A DNA stretch of 64,000 nt, from contig NZ_FQYN01000001.1 in NCBI RefSeq assembly GCF_900141805.1, forward strand, positions 558,001 through 622,000, read 5' to 3'. A program made the position numbers and the translations under genes. Shown in pieces: positions 6,746 through 14,777 of this stretch. The first letter of the stretch is position 1. The number at the start of each line of letters is the position of its first letter. This DNA comes from Hymenobacter daecheongensis DSM 21074 (GTDB taxonomy: Bacteria > Bacteroidota > Bacteroidia > Cytophagales > Hymenobacteraceae). The notes under the pieces were generated by a model. It searched no databases, was not told where the DNA came from, and was given only the letters and a program-made list of their open reading frames with translations.

Positions 6746-9219
6746 TCATTCAGCCCTTGCATCATTTCTTCCATTCCTCCGAAATTCAGAATAAAATCTG
6801 AGTAAAAATTTTCAAATAAGTCCTTAATATAATCACCTATATCTACTGTGTCCTGGGCACCAGCTTTCATCTGGGAGATTTGATATTTGCGGTTTTTGGT
6901 AATACTGTATAGAAAGAGAGTATGTAAGTACACTGCAGTCCAGTATTTTCTATTAGTTACTTCTATCATATCTTGGCTAGGATTACGGTATTTCGAGCGG
7001 AAATTCTTCAGCACTTCGCTATCCATATTGATGAATATCTTTTCGAGGCTCTCACCATTAGCTAAAGGGTGCATTACAGTCTTATAATCGACAGTTACTC
7101 CTAGCTCGTCCAAAGCGTCCCAGGTTACTGCATTCTCTTTTGGCTCTTTATACATGAAGACTGGCTCAGGAAGGCCCTGTAATGGTTGCTCTTGCTCTTC
7201 CTTAGGTGTACTCTGAGGAGGAGCTTCCTTCTCGCTAATCTTCACCCAGAAGATTTCTTCTAAGTCACCTCCTGGGGCAGACAAGGACACTCTCACTTGC
7301 ACTGCGTCGCCTACCTGCACTTCTTTCTGTGGGTTCATTGCGACCCGAATAGAGCCTTCCTGCGGGCTGCTCATACTTACGTTGAGCACTTCCTCAATGC
7401 GTGATGGTAGTCCAGCTTTGGTACCACCCTTATTACCAGGAGCACGTTTCACATCCAGCAAAGCTATCTTCAGCTCCCCTGGCTCTTCAGCGCGACTTAG
7501 GTATTGATCTTCGACGTCAGTATTAAAGCGGATAGTCTTTTCCCCTCCTAGCGGAATTTGCGCAATGGGCTTCTCACCATCGTTTCTCCCCTTTACATTC
7601 AAAAACGAAGGGAAACGCTTTGGCTTGAACGGCTCTTTCTCCTGCTTAGTAGGGGCTTTGCGCTCCGGCTTATCTTCTTTCTTAGGTTGCTCCTTCTTCT
7701 CGTCCAGCTTAAATGTGCTCCCCAATAGTTTCAGCAACTCTGGATTCAAATTAATATTCTTAGTAACGTTTTTGAGGAGTTCCTTCGAGTCGCCCCCATC
7801 GACGGAAATAGAATCTTTGCGCTTCTTTTCCACCTCAGCTAGACGGCCGCTGCTACGTCCTAGCTGGGTTGCTAGAAACTTGCGGAGCTCCCGCGTCTCC
7901 TCGCCTTCCTTGAGCCGGTCACGAGAGGCCATAAACAGCTCCGAACGGAAGCCGTAGTCCATATCCGTGCAGTCTACATGAATGAGCAAATGGTTCTTCA
8001 GCAGATTGAGCTTCAGTGATTGCGTAATGAATGATGAACTATAAGAGCCGTGCACTTGCCCATTCATAGCGAACAGCACGGCCATGTTGTTCTTAAAGAA
8101 CTCGTCTTGAATCGTTTTGGTCGTCTCTTTCGCACTCTTCCCCTCAACCTTGGTTCTAAAAACGTAGCATGTAACCCGCATAGAGCCGAACAGGTCATTC
8201 TTGAAATCCTCGACGAAGGTGCTTTCGACGTACTTATTATCTTCTTGGTCAGATTCGAGCCGGCGTTTCAGACCGTAGATAGCTCGTTCTAGGCCTCGGT
8301 CATTAGGATACCGTTCTTTGGTATCAACCGTTAGGAATGGCAAAGCAGGATCAAATAAAAACTCATTCAGGCTACGGCCTAGCTCCCGGGAAATAACGGA
8401 GCGTGAGCCTTCAGGCAGCTTATAAGAATAGAGCTTAATAACAGTACCCGTTTTAAACTTGCGGTTGTGCAAGCCGAGGTCTAACTCAGTAATGTCGAAG
8501 GATGGTATTACCCCATCAACTGTCAGAAACTCATACCAGGTGTTTTTCTTGGATTGTTCCTCCTGTTTCAGCAGCTGATGTTTGCGAATGATGGTAAAGC
8601 CAAATTTCCCTTTGCCGTCATAACGTTTGGACGCGACGAGCTGATAACCACGCTTGCCGCAGAATACAATGGCTCCACTACCACCCATATTATATTTGCC
8701 CTGCACGAAGTGGATTTCGTTCTTATTTCCCCGCAGCAGGGACAAGAAAGTATTTTCGAACTTATCTGGATTTTGCCCTTCCCCATCATCGTACATGGTC
8801 AGGGTTGGCTGCTTGAGCTTGCCAGAAGCTACAATCTGAATATTCTCAGCCTGAGCCCTACGAAACGAAGGCAAGTCCCACTTAGTGGCCTCTACGCCAT
8901 AGAAGCTCTTCACAGCCTCGTGCATCGTTTTCGGTGCCCCAGCTGACTTCGGGTCAACCCCAGCCTCATAACACTTCCGCATGAGGGTGGCGTCAATAGA
9001 GTTAGTCAGCTTCTCAACTAAAGCTGCGATAGGAGATGCCTGCTGGTTTTCTATAACTCCATAAAGGTTTTCGCTTCCACCAAGTGGCTTCCAATTCTTC
9101 TGCGCAAAGACAACAGGATCTTTACCTATTAGATCATCAATTTCCTCTTCAGTTGCACACTTATACAGTTTGCGGAATAGAACTTCCACATCAGTTGAAA
9201 CAGTAGAAAACAAATCCAT
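6742..9219 (-). CDS. GHKL (Hsp90/MutL/histidine-kinase-like) ATPase, large, unknown role
   Basis: An 825-residue protein. The N-terminal third carries the Bergerat fold: motif I 'LVEKLTNSIDA' (67-77, with E69 and N73), motif II 'YDDGEGQ' (143-149) and motif III 'GKYNMGGSGA' (174-183). The middle contains a Lys/Pro/Glu-rich linker around residues 500-535; the C-terminal third is mixed alpha/beta and is not recognised. It has no kinase dimerisation domain and no MutL or Hsp90 C-terminal signature. It is transcribed toward the SIR2 gene and the two stop codons overlap by 4 bp (6742-6745). Proteins of this type (stand-alone GHKL ATPases of 700-900 aa) occur in defence islands. It may be a regulator or sensor for the operon or an independent system sharing the island. 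Confidence 0.8.
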   Translation of the reverse strand: MDLFSTVSTDVEVLFRKLYKCATEEEIDDLIGKDPVVFAQKNWKPLGGSENLYGVIENQQASPIAALVEKLTNSIDATLMRKCYEAGVDPKSAGAPKTMHEAVKSFYGVEATKWDLPSFRRAQAENIQIVASGKLKQPTLTMYDDGEGQNPDKFENTFLSLLRGNKNEIHFVQGKYNMGGSGAIVFCGKRGYQLVASKRYDGKGKFGFTIIRKHQLLKQEEQSKKNTWYEFLTVDGVIPSFDITELDLGLHNRKFKTGTVIKLYSYKLPEGSRSVISRELGRSLNEFLFDPALPFLTVDTKERYPNDRGLERAIYGLKRRLESDQEDNKYVESTFVEDFKNDLFGSMRVTCYVFRTKVEGKSAKETTKTIQDEFFKNNMAVLFAMNGQVHGSYSSSFITQSLKLNLLKNHLLIHVDCTDMDYGFRSELFMASRDRLKEGEETRELRKFLATQLGRSSGRLAEVEKKRKDSISVDGGDSKELLKNVTKNINLNPELLKLLGSTFKLDEKKEQPKKEDKPERKAPTKQEKEPFKPKRFPSFLNVKGRNDGEKPIAQIPLGGEKTIRFNTDVEDQYLSRAEEPGELKIALLDVKRAPGNKGGTKAGLPSRIEEVLNVSMSSPQEGSIRVAMNPQKEVQVGDAVQVRVSLSAPGGDLEEIFWVKISEKEAPPQSTPKEEQEQPLQGLPEPVFMYKEPKENAVTWDALDELGVTVDYKTVMHPLANGESLEKIFINMDSEVLKNFRSKYRNPSQDMIEVTNRKYWTAVYLHTLFLYSITKNRKYQISQMKAGAQDTVDIGDYIKDLFENFYSDFILNFGGMEEMMQGLND

Positions 9220-9840
9220 TCTTGAAATTGGTGCAATAAAGAGTGGGTAGTTAAGCAGTCATATTCGAGGTTATCACTTAGAATATTCACATACTATACT
9301 ATTAGGTAACAAGATACTAAAACGCTGTGATTGTTATCATAGCATTTCTCAGGACGTATCTTCTTCAACTGTTACTTCTTATAAATCAGAACTCTAACCC
9401 ACCAGAGTTATTAGCACAGGCCAAATCACTCAAGCTACTGTTATACAAAACTTTAGCATTTCAAAGCCAACAGGAATGTGCTTTTTGTTGTCAACATAAA
9501 CTGGCAAAGACAACTTGAGGGCATCTCATACAACAAATGGGGAATCTTAGTAAGATTCCCCGTAGAAGAGTACCCCTGATTTTCTTTGGCTTATCCTTGG
9601 GCTAGCGAAGCAGACCTTTAGTTTTCTGCTTGATAGCGACTCGGCTAGAATATGGGGTACCCGGTTGCAGAAAGCGTTTCCATTTTGATTGCATGTCCCC
9701 GCCCTTTCTACAGCTGTTACATTAGCCTACGCTCTTCACACTTATTCCCTCACTGTGAAGATGCTGTTAGCAATTATTTCTGCTGAGAGCAGCCTTGGAC
9801 ACTAGCCTGGTATTGTCTTATTTGTTAGCTCAGGGTGTGC
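9220..9840. other. 621-bp AT-rich intergenic stretch in the island
   Basis: No convincing gene. Short open frames exist (for example a 63-codon one at 9327-9518) but have no recognisable motif or promoter. It includes one perfect short palindrome (listed separately) and should hold the promoter of the GHKL gene, which I could not pin to a clear TAnnTTTG box. Confidence 0.6.
9539..9561. terminator. Short perfect hairpin in the island intergenic region
   Basis: GGGGAATCTTA-G-TAAGATTCCCC is a 23-bp perfect dyad without a following T-run. It may be a bidirectional transcript end or a protein-binding site; it is not linked to a specific gene. Confidence 0.4.
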
Positions 9841-10080
9841 TTATACTTCGGACTCAATCACGTCGGGAAAATCCATCAGTTCTCGTAGAGACACTCTGAG
9901 TACCCTGGCCACAGATACAAGCACATCCAGAGTCACGGAGAACTTTGCCTGCTCGATCCGTTGAATAGTTGCCTTTGCTACGTCGGCATGGTCTGCTAGT
10001 TCCTGCTGGCTGAATCCTCTGGCTTCACGGAGCTTCCTTATGTGGGTACCAAAAGCCTGTAGTACTGCCGCGTTTTTCAC
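9841..10080 (-). CDS. XRE-family helix-turn-helix regulator
   Basis: About 79 residues, nearly all one Cro/CI-type helix-turn-helix: 'RGFSQQELADHADVAKATIQ' is helix 2-turn-helix 3. I chose the GTG at 10080 (protein beginning with the residues after the initiator KNAAVLQAF) rather than the TTG at 10095, because XRE proteins of this type in this group typically begin M-x-N-x-A-x-L-x-AFG. No effector domain is fused. It is divergent from the paralogous pair beginning at 10202, so it could repress that pair and itself, as is usual for regulators beside accessory genes. Confidence 0.82.
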   Translation of the reverse strand: MKNAAVLQAFGTHIRKLREARGFSQQELADHADVAKATIQRIEQAKFSVTLDVLVSVARVLRVSLRELMDFPDVIESEV

Positions 10081-10148
10081 GGCAGCAAGCTCCAACTCAA
10101 CCGAAAAAGCCCTGGCCTCACATATGCAACCAATTCAGGCCTAAGCTT

Positions 10149-10156
10149 TATCTTTG
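10149..10156 (+). promoter_or_regulatory. Bacteroidota -7 box TATCTTTG
   Basis: Exact match to the TAnnTTTG -7 consensus. Transcription would begin near 10161, which excludes the upstream in-frame ATG at 10154 and supports the start at 10202 for the following gene. Confidence 0.65.
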
Positions 10157-10201
10157 CGGTGCATATCGACAAACTTCACTGTCTATTGTGCTCCCATAGC
10201 C

Positions 10202-10621
10202 ATGCCTCACCCCCCTGTCGACCTAGCTCCTGATTTGCAGCTGCATATACTCTGGTCAAACCGCGTCTTGCGTCCAATACAGAGACGTTCAAATGCAAGT
10301 TTCTCGCTCGACTTTTTAGAGGAAGAGTTTACACCCCCTCAAATAGAAGAGGCTGAGCCCGAACGTCCCGAAGTTCTTGAGGCGTATAGAATGTTAGAAC
10401 AAGCTCATGAAGCGGTAGCAACGCTATTCGTGAAGCTGTTTCGTTACAACCAATCCCTGCCAGGTTTAGGGGAAGAAGTCTGTGTGAACCGCATGACATT
10501 CCGCGTCGATAATCGCTCTTTCTTTCTGCCCTCAGAAGGGCCTCAGATACCAATGATTTGCTACGAACTGGGCTGTGATGACTATGCGGGCTGGGCAGAG
10601 GATGAGGATAACATCGAGTAG
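10202..10621 (+). CDS. Unknown protein, first of a tandem paralogous pair
   Basis: 139 residues from the ATG at 10202; the ATG at 10154 lies inside the -7 promoter box. No known domain is recognised. It is acidic, soluble and has no signal peptide. It is clearly related to the next gene: both have a W-S-x-VLR-I stretch near the N-terminus, then a helical segment of about 25 residues ending in 'LFRYNQSLPG' here and 'LYRATGQWLT' there, then a loop with 'FRVDNRSFF' versus 'RVVYRDFF' and a closing Y-L/E-L-x-CD motif. The gap to the next gene is 18 bp, so they form an operon. Its job is unknown; the position between the mobile module and defence genes suggests an accessory function. Confidence 0.65.
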   Translation: MPHPPVDLAPDLQLHILWSNRVLRPIQRRSNASFSLDFLEEEFTPPQIEEAEPERPEVLEAYRMLEQAHEAVATLFVKLFRYNQSLPGLGEEVCVNRMTFRVDNRSFFLPSEGPQIPMICYELGCDDYAGWAEDEDNIE

Positions 10622-10639
10622 CGGCTCTTACATACTTCT

Positions 10640-11044
10640 ATGTTGCCCTTGATCGGAGATCAGCACCTGTACGTTGGCCCAACACCTGCTCTCGTAATTG
10701 AGGCAGTGTGGGATAGTCAGGTATTACGTTTTATTTACCAATGGTCTACTGCACCTGATGCCAGTCCTGAGATTGACAGACATCAGCAGGCCGAACGTAT
10801 CTACCAAGATTTGAGCCGCAGCCGCCAGGAAGCAGAAGTGCTCCTAAAAGGGCTTTATCGTGCTACTGGACAATGGCTCACTGTTGGTGACGGGCTTTCA
10901 TTACAGGACTCCACGATGCGGCCACGAGTAGTTTATAGGGATTTTTTTGCCAAGTCTCAGCAGCCGCAAGCATTTGGCCTACTCTACCATCTGACTTGCG
11001 ACTGCGAAACCCTTCTTAACACTTATACCAAGGCGGCCCTGTAG
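10640..11044 (+). CDS. Unknown protein, second of a tandem paralogous pair
   Basis: 134 residues, no recognised domain, no membrane segment. It aligns over most of its length with the preceding protein (shared 'W-S-QVLR', a mid-protein helix with repeated L/A/E, 'V-YRDFF' and a final 'LTCD' that matches 'LGCD' there), so the two arose by duplication and then diverged strongly. The stop is 46 bp from the end of the opposite-strand Toprim gene; a weak hairpin (GTAGCAG/CTGCTAC arms, 11041-11075) may end both transcripts. Confidence 0.65.
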   Translation: MLPLIGDQHLYVGPTPALVIEAVWDSQVLRFIYQWSTAPDASPEIDRHQQAERIYQDLSRSRQEAEVLLKGLYRATGQWLTVGDGLSLQDSTMRPRVVYRDFFAKSQQPQAFGLLYHLTCDCETLLNTYTKAAL

Positions 11045-11089
11045 CAGCATTTTTATTGCTCAACTAGCTGCTACTTCCTCTAAAGGGCC

Positions 11090-12157
11090 TTAACAGTCCC
11101 AGCTTGGTGGATAGCCTGGCCATCGAGACAGTAAAACATCCGCTAGGTCAATGCCGGCCGCCTTCTGCTCGGCTGTGGCTCTTCTCTCTAGTAAGGAAGA
11201 CACCTCAATCTGAAAGCCTGAATATCTAAGTAATTCAGCCTGCCTAAGCCATTTTGAGTAGGCTGTACCGTTGCTGGAGGCGTCAGGGTACAGTACTATA
11301 CGTCGACTCTTCAGCGGACGTAGTCGCTCGGCGTTCAAGTAGGTAAGCGAACCGACGGCTACCCACGAGAGGGACGGCATATATGCTGTACACAGAATGG
11401 CTGTTTTAGGCGCCTCTACGATAGCAACTGCGCGGCCAGGTGAATCACCGAGTACTTGGGGCAGACCGTATAGGCTAGGGGATTTTTTTACCTCATTGGC
11501 TGGATCGAGATAGTCTACAAGCCATGAGGGATACAATTTACCATGCTTTCTACACGCTTTAGCGTAGGCCGCATGCACCCAAGTTGTACAACGTCGGAGG
11601 CTGCCGTCTGCACAAACTGCCTTTGCGGTATGCCCTTTTTCGTCGAATAACACTACTTGCCCACCCCGCACTAAACCTTCTACATCGCGCTGCCAGAAGA
11701 TAGTCGCGCCGGGCCAGTGCCTCGACGTTCCAATCTCAAACCGTTGAAGTAAAGAATCTGCTTCTCCACAACCGAAATGGCGCTGTAGCAGCAGAGCGAA
11801 ATTATTTTTATCATACTGCCCCAAAGTCTGCTCCATTACCTCGACAGGAATTGAACAAATGGTTTTGGTTGGATATGATAACGGCATTTTAGGGCAGTTT
11901 CTGATTGCTTGAGCTTGAATATGATGATGCTCAAGAATATCGCCCCTAGCTCCTCTTTCCCCTTTTTGATAGGGGCTTAATGAGTAACCGCAGCTATCAG
12001 CCCTATTACAAATGCCGTAAGAGTCAGGTAGGTAGTTGCCCGTTTGGGTGTCAACCCACCTACTGAACTCACGGGGCCTACCACAGCTAGGGCAGGTAAA
12101 ACGGGACTTGGAGCCGCTATACGGCTCAAGCCGATAGCGAAGAGTTGTGAGTGACAT
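11090..12157 (-). CDS. Zinc-finger/Toprim primase-like protein of a mobile element (DUF6371-type)
   Basis: 355 residues from the ATG at 12157. The N-terminal part has a four-cysteine zinc-ribbon: 'FTCPSCGR' and, about 30 residues on, 'GICNRADSCGY', with the family-like 'SRWVDTQTGNYLP' between. The C-terminal half has a Toprim-like pattern: 'VAIVEAPKTAI' followed by 'IVLYPDAS'. This layout is the PG0870-related zinc-ribbon plus DUF6371 protein common in Bacteroidota integrative elements, probably a DnaG-like primase or processivity factor for element DNA. I prefer 12157 over the codon at 12217 because the family usually starts just before a 'YRLEPY' stretch. It lies downstream of the DUF3987 gene on the same strand, with a symmetrical repeat upstream. 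Confidence 0.78.
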   Translation of the reverse strand: MSLTTLRYRLEPYSGSKSRFTCPSCGRPREFSRWVDTQTGNYLPDSYGICNRADSCGYSLSPYQKGERGARGDILEHHHIQAQAIRNCPKMPLSYPTKTICSIPVEVMEQTLGQYDKNNFALLLQRHFGCGEADSLLQRFEIGTSRHWPGATIFWQRDVEGLVRGGQVVLFDEKGHTAKAVCADGSLRRCTTWVHAAYAKACRKHGKLYPSWLVDYLDPANEVKKSPSLYGLPQVLGDSPGRAVAIVEAPKTAILCTAYMPSLSWVAVGSLTYLNAERLRPLKSRRIVLYPDASSNGTAYSKWLRQAELLRYSGFQIEVSSLLERRATAEQKAAGIDLADVLLSRWPGYPPSWDC

Positions 12158-12247
12158 CGGGTGTATTTTGAGTTTATAAGAAATTTGCTCGCAGGTCAAG
12201 CAGCCACGAGAAAACACGAAGAGTGGCTAGAGATATTCCAATGTGCT

Positions 12248-12294
12248 GTTCCATTGTTTCGCGTTCCATTTATGGAACGGCACATCTTTGGAAC
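12248..12294. promoter_or_regulatory. Four GTTCCA half-sites arranged as a nested dyad
   Basis: GTTCCA occurs at 12248-12253 and 12263-12268, and its complement TGGAAC at 12273-12278 and 12289-12294, so an inner palindrome (GTTCCAT-TT-ATGGAAC) sits within an outer one with nearly the same centre. It fills the gap between the DUF3987 and Toprim genes. Likely a binding site (operator or replication-protein site) of the element; this is inference from symmetry. Confidence 0.45.
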
Positions 12295-12295
12295 A

Positions 12296-13738
12296 CTACT
12301 CTTTGACCCACCGTTGGCAGGTTGACAGAGGTTTTCCTGACCGTTTTACAATCTCGCGCAGGGACATTCCTTCCTCACGAAGCTTCCATACTAGGGCTTT
12401 ATCTTCTGCCTTTGCAGCAAAGTCATTACTTCGGGGTACGCTTGACACTACTGGCATCGAGTCAAGCAAATACAACGCATGGGCGCGCAACGTGCTCATG
12501 ATGTGAAGCGCCGTTCTGACATCTTCTGGGTCCGCAACTACCTCCCCACCTGGCTCGAGACCATGCTCAAAACAGCGCAGCATAGTCAAAACTCCGGCGA
12601 TACGGAAGGCAATCAATCCAAGCCGGACTGCTGTGCTTTCTCCTCCCTTAGTACTGGCCTGCTCTTCCGCCTCTGCTAAACCTGCTGCGCATGCCTCATT
12701 GAGTGCAGCCCATGATTCGGGTAGAAGGGTAATGTCTACTTGTTTTTCATCACTTACCTCAAGCATCTTGGTGACTTCGGCTGCCAAGCTTGCAAAGTAT
12801 CCGTCCAACGAGATTCCTCCGCCTGGGCTCACGTCTAGCCAAACGCGAGGAGCCTTGTATGTATAAAACATAAAGCGGCTAAACAGACCGTTTTCAGCAG
12901 TAGAAATGAGGCGTTTCAACTGAGCAGGGGTACCGGTGAGAGCGACAGACACGGCAGGCGCTTTAATTTCTAGGTACTCGTCGTCCTTGATTCGGGTCTT
13001 ACTGATTGTCTCGTGACCGAAAGCTTTGCATAAGTCAGCGGCAAAGCCACCAAACTCTTTGCCCATAGCCCCGCTTAATGTGTCAGCCTCAGTCTCACAT
13101 ATAATGCCGCGCCCACCATTATTCTCCAAGGCTTTGAGCAGCGCAGCGGCACTAGTGTCGCCAGGCACGAACAACATCTTGAAAGGAGGTTTGACAGGGA
13201 GAGAAGCAGAACTGACTGACTTGCCCTTTTTCGCAACCTCGTGAGCAGCTAGGGCTTCCAGATAATCCGCTCGTTGGGCCTTACTCTGCTCTAGTATGCG
13301 TTCATGCCAAGGCAAAGCCAACTTCTTAGCCCATTCTAAAGTACCCTTTCCACTGGCTGCTGGCGCAAGAATAAAGGAGTAAAGGTTGAGACCGTAGCTT
13401 TTGCGGGAGTATGTGCCTCTAGCACCAGGAAAGCACCCAGAAAGTACCGCTAGCGACGAGAGGAGCATTACGGCCCGCTCGTGCTCGGTTTCAAAGGGTT
13501 CTATACAGCGCCTCAGAAAATCTGGAAGTGCCTCGTATACGCTAGGCAGAATGTGGGCAGGCATTGGAGCTTCCTCCAACTGCTCAGCTGCGGCTTCCTG
13601 ACTATACCGTAGGGCATCTTCTAATAAATCAGCACGGGTTAGTGGGCTAACAGGGAGAACAGCTGTTTCGCTGTCCTCACCTTGGTTAGCTATTATGCGC
13701 GCACTGATTGTGTTGGTTGTGCTTTGTGGCTCAACCAT
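12296..13738 (-). CDS. DUF3987 domain protein (mobile-element helicase/primase-like)
   Basis: 480 residues from the ATG at 13738 ('MVEPQS'), which leaves 7 bp after the upstream gene; the longer reading from 13777 would overlap it. The N-terminal 'LPDFLRRCIEPFETEHERAV' region followed by a P-loop 'APAASGKGT' and the 'ETEADTLSGAMGKEFGGF' stretch are characteristic of DUF3987, a family of replication-type ATPases in Bacteroidota transposons and integrative elements. The last 25 residues look like a helix-turn-helix ('SLREIVKRSGKPLSTCQRW'). It forms a run with the two HTH genes upstream and the primase-like gene downstream. The likely role is replication of the excised element; inference from family. 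Confidence 0.85.
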   Translation of the reverse strand: MVEPQSTTNTISARIIANQGEDSETAVLPVSPLTRADLLEDALRYSQEAAAEQLEEAPMPAHILPSVYEALPDFLRRCIEPFETEHERAVMLLSSLAVLSGCFPGARGTYSRKSYGLNLYSFILAPAASGKGTLEWAKKLALPWHERILEQSKAQRADYLEALAAHEVAKKGKSVSSASLPVKPPFKMLFVPGDTSAAALLKALENNGGRGIICETEADTLSGAMGKEFGGFAADLCKAFGHETISKTRIKDDEYLEIKAPAVSVALTGTPAQLKRLISTAENGLFSRFMFYTYKAPRVWLDVSPGGGISLDGYFASLAAEVTKMLEVSDEKQVDITLLPESWAALNEACAAGLAEAEEQASTKGGESTAVRLGLIAFRIAGVLTMLRCFEHGLEPGGEVVADPEDVRTALHIMSTLRAHALYLLDSMPVVSSVPRSNDFAAKAEDKALVWKLREEGMSLREIVKRSGKPLSTCQRWVKE

Positions 13739-13745
13739 TACCTTT

Positions 13746-14222
13746 TTAATAAGACCTGCAGGGCCTGGCAATGACAATGGCTTCTATCTCGCTTCGAGAG
13801 AAGAAAGTGTTCTGCCCAACTTTCCAGCGATGAAGCCAGCCCATGTTAGCAAGGCAATGTACGGTACGAACACTAACCATGAGCCATCTAGCAGTATCTT
13901 CTATACTGAGTGTCTTGCCCAAGCCTGGAGCATGCTTTCGCTCCTCTTCAGCTTGAACCAGCAAACTCAGTATTGCTCGCCGCTGTATATCACGGCGTTG
14001 ATCCTCCCGCACAAATTCGACTACAAAGTCATGTATTCCGTCGTCTGCCTTTTGGGCTACGAAATCACGTAACGCGCGCTGATCTGTCTTTGAGGAGTGA
14101 AAAAGGCTGCTGTATCGCTGAAAAGGCTTTTTGATTCCTTTTGCGAGAGCAGCTGTTAGAGATTGGGGCACACTTAAAAGCTGCGCCAATGCTCTGGTTC
14201 GAGGGTTATACGCCTCATTCAT
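13746..14222 (-). CDS. Helix-turn-helix excisionase-like protein
   Basis: 158 residues. The C-terminal 55 residues carry an excisionase/MerR-type DNA-binding unit ('LSIEDTARWLMVSVRTVHCL' followed by 'RWKVGQNTFFSRSEIE'). The N-terminal two-thirds is charged helix of unknown role. It begins 6 bp after the stop of the preceding helix-turn-helix gene and ends 7 bp before the DUF3987 start, so the three are an operon. Such small HTH proteins next to a tyrosine integrase typically direct excision or regulate element genes. Confidence 0.75.
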   Translation of the reverse strand: MNEAYNPRTRALAQLLSVPQSLTAALAKGIKKPFQRYSSLFHSSKTDQRALRDFVAQKADDGIHDFVVEFVREDQRRDIQRRAILSLLVQAEEERKHAPGLGKTLSIEDTARWLMVSVRTVHCLANMGWLHRWKVGQNTFFSRSEIEAIVIARPCRSY

Positions 14223-14227
14223 TGTTT

Positions 14228-14632
14228 TTAAAGGCTGGCTTGGTACCGACGACGTGCGTTTTTCCGTGTACCATCCGGGCGAGTTTGTCTCTTCAGGGCC
14301 GAGAGCAACTCTACCTTGTAGAAATAGGTGGTTCGGCTGCCGTTCAGCTTATGACGATCTATTAAGCCTTTACTGGCCCAATTATGAATCGTTTGGCCGC
14401 TCATCTTCAAAAGAAGTGCCGCACCTCTTACTGTTAGAAGCTCATCAGTCTGCCCGATGTATTGAGCCTCGGTTTTTAGCGCCTGCTGGCGCTCGAGTTC
14501 GTCCCTAATGATAGAGCTAATCGTGTCAGAAAAGCTCTTGACGAAATCCAATGGTGCACTGGCCTGGCCACTCGTGGCGGCAAATGCACCGGTTCCTTGT
14601 AGCGGATTCGCTACGCTGGTTGCGGTAATCAT
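14228..14632 (-). CDS. Helix-turn-helix protein (Xis/MerR-like), integrase-proximal
   Basis: 134 residues. The motif 'LTVRGAALLLKMSGQTIHNW' followed by 'GLIDRHKLNGSRTTYFYKVE' is the standard Bacteroidota excisionase-like winged helix-turn-helix. The N-terminal 60 residues are an Ala/Ser-rich then helical lead. Its start is 145 bp of AT-rich DNA away from the integrase stop. It is the first gene of a four-gene run (two HTH proteins, DUF3987, Toprim). The related arrangement of the next gene's C-terminus suggests two HTH proteins working together at excision or in gene control. Confidence 0.78.
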   Translation of the reverse strand: MITATSVANPLQGTGAFAATSGQASAPLDFVKSFSDTISSIIRDELERQQALKTEAQYIGQTDELLTVRGAALLLKMSGQTIHNWASKGLIDRHKLNGSRTTYFYKVELLSALKRQTRPDGTRKNARRRYQASL

Positions 14633-14777
14633 TGACTATCCCGAACTCTGGGTAAGAATACTCATTGTTCGTGGGACAAAGCTGCTAACACAGATTTCGA
14701 TCTCCAAAAAAATCTTTTTCAAAAACCTTTCTATACTTTTGCAAATACCTGATAATCAAGAATAATTTTTTTAACAA

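Noticed and set aside
9327..9518. A 63-codon frame in the island intergenic region
   Set aside because: No motif, no promoter, composition not coding-like.
14734..14741. TACTTTTG box on the plus strand between the HTH gene and the integrase
   Set aside because: It points into the antisense side of the integrase with no plus-strand gene downstream; the match is probably chance in AT-rich DNA.
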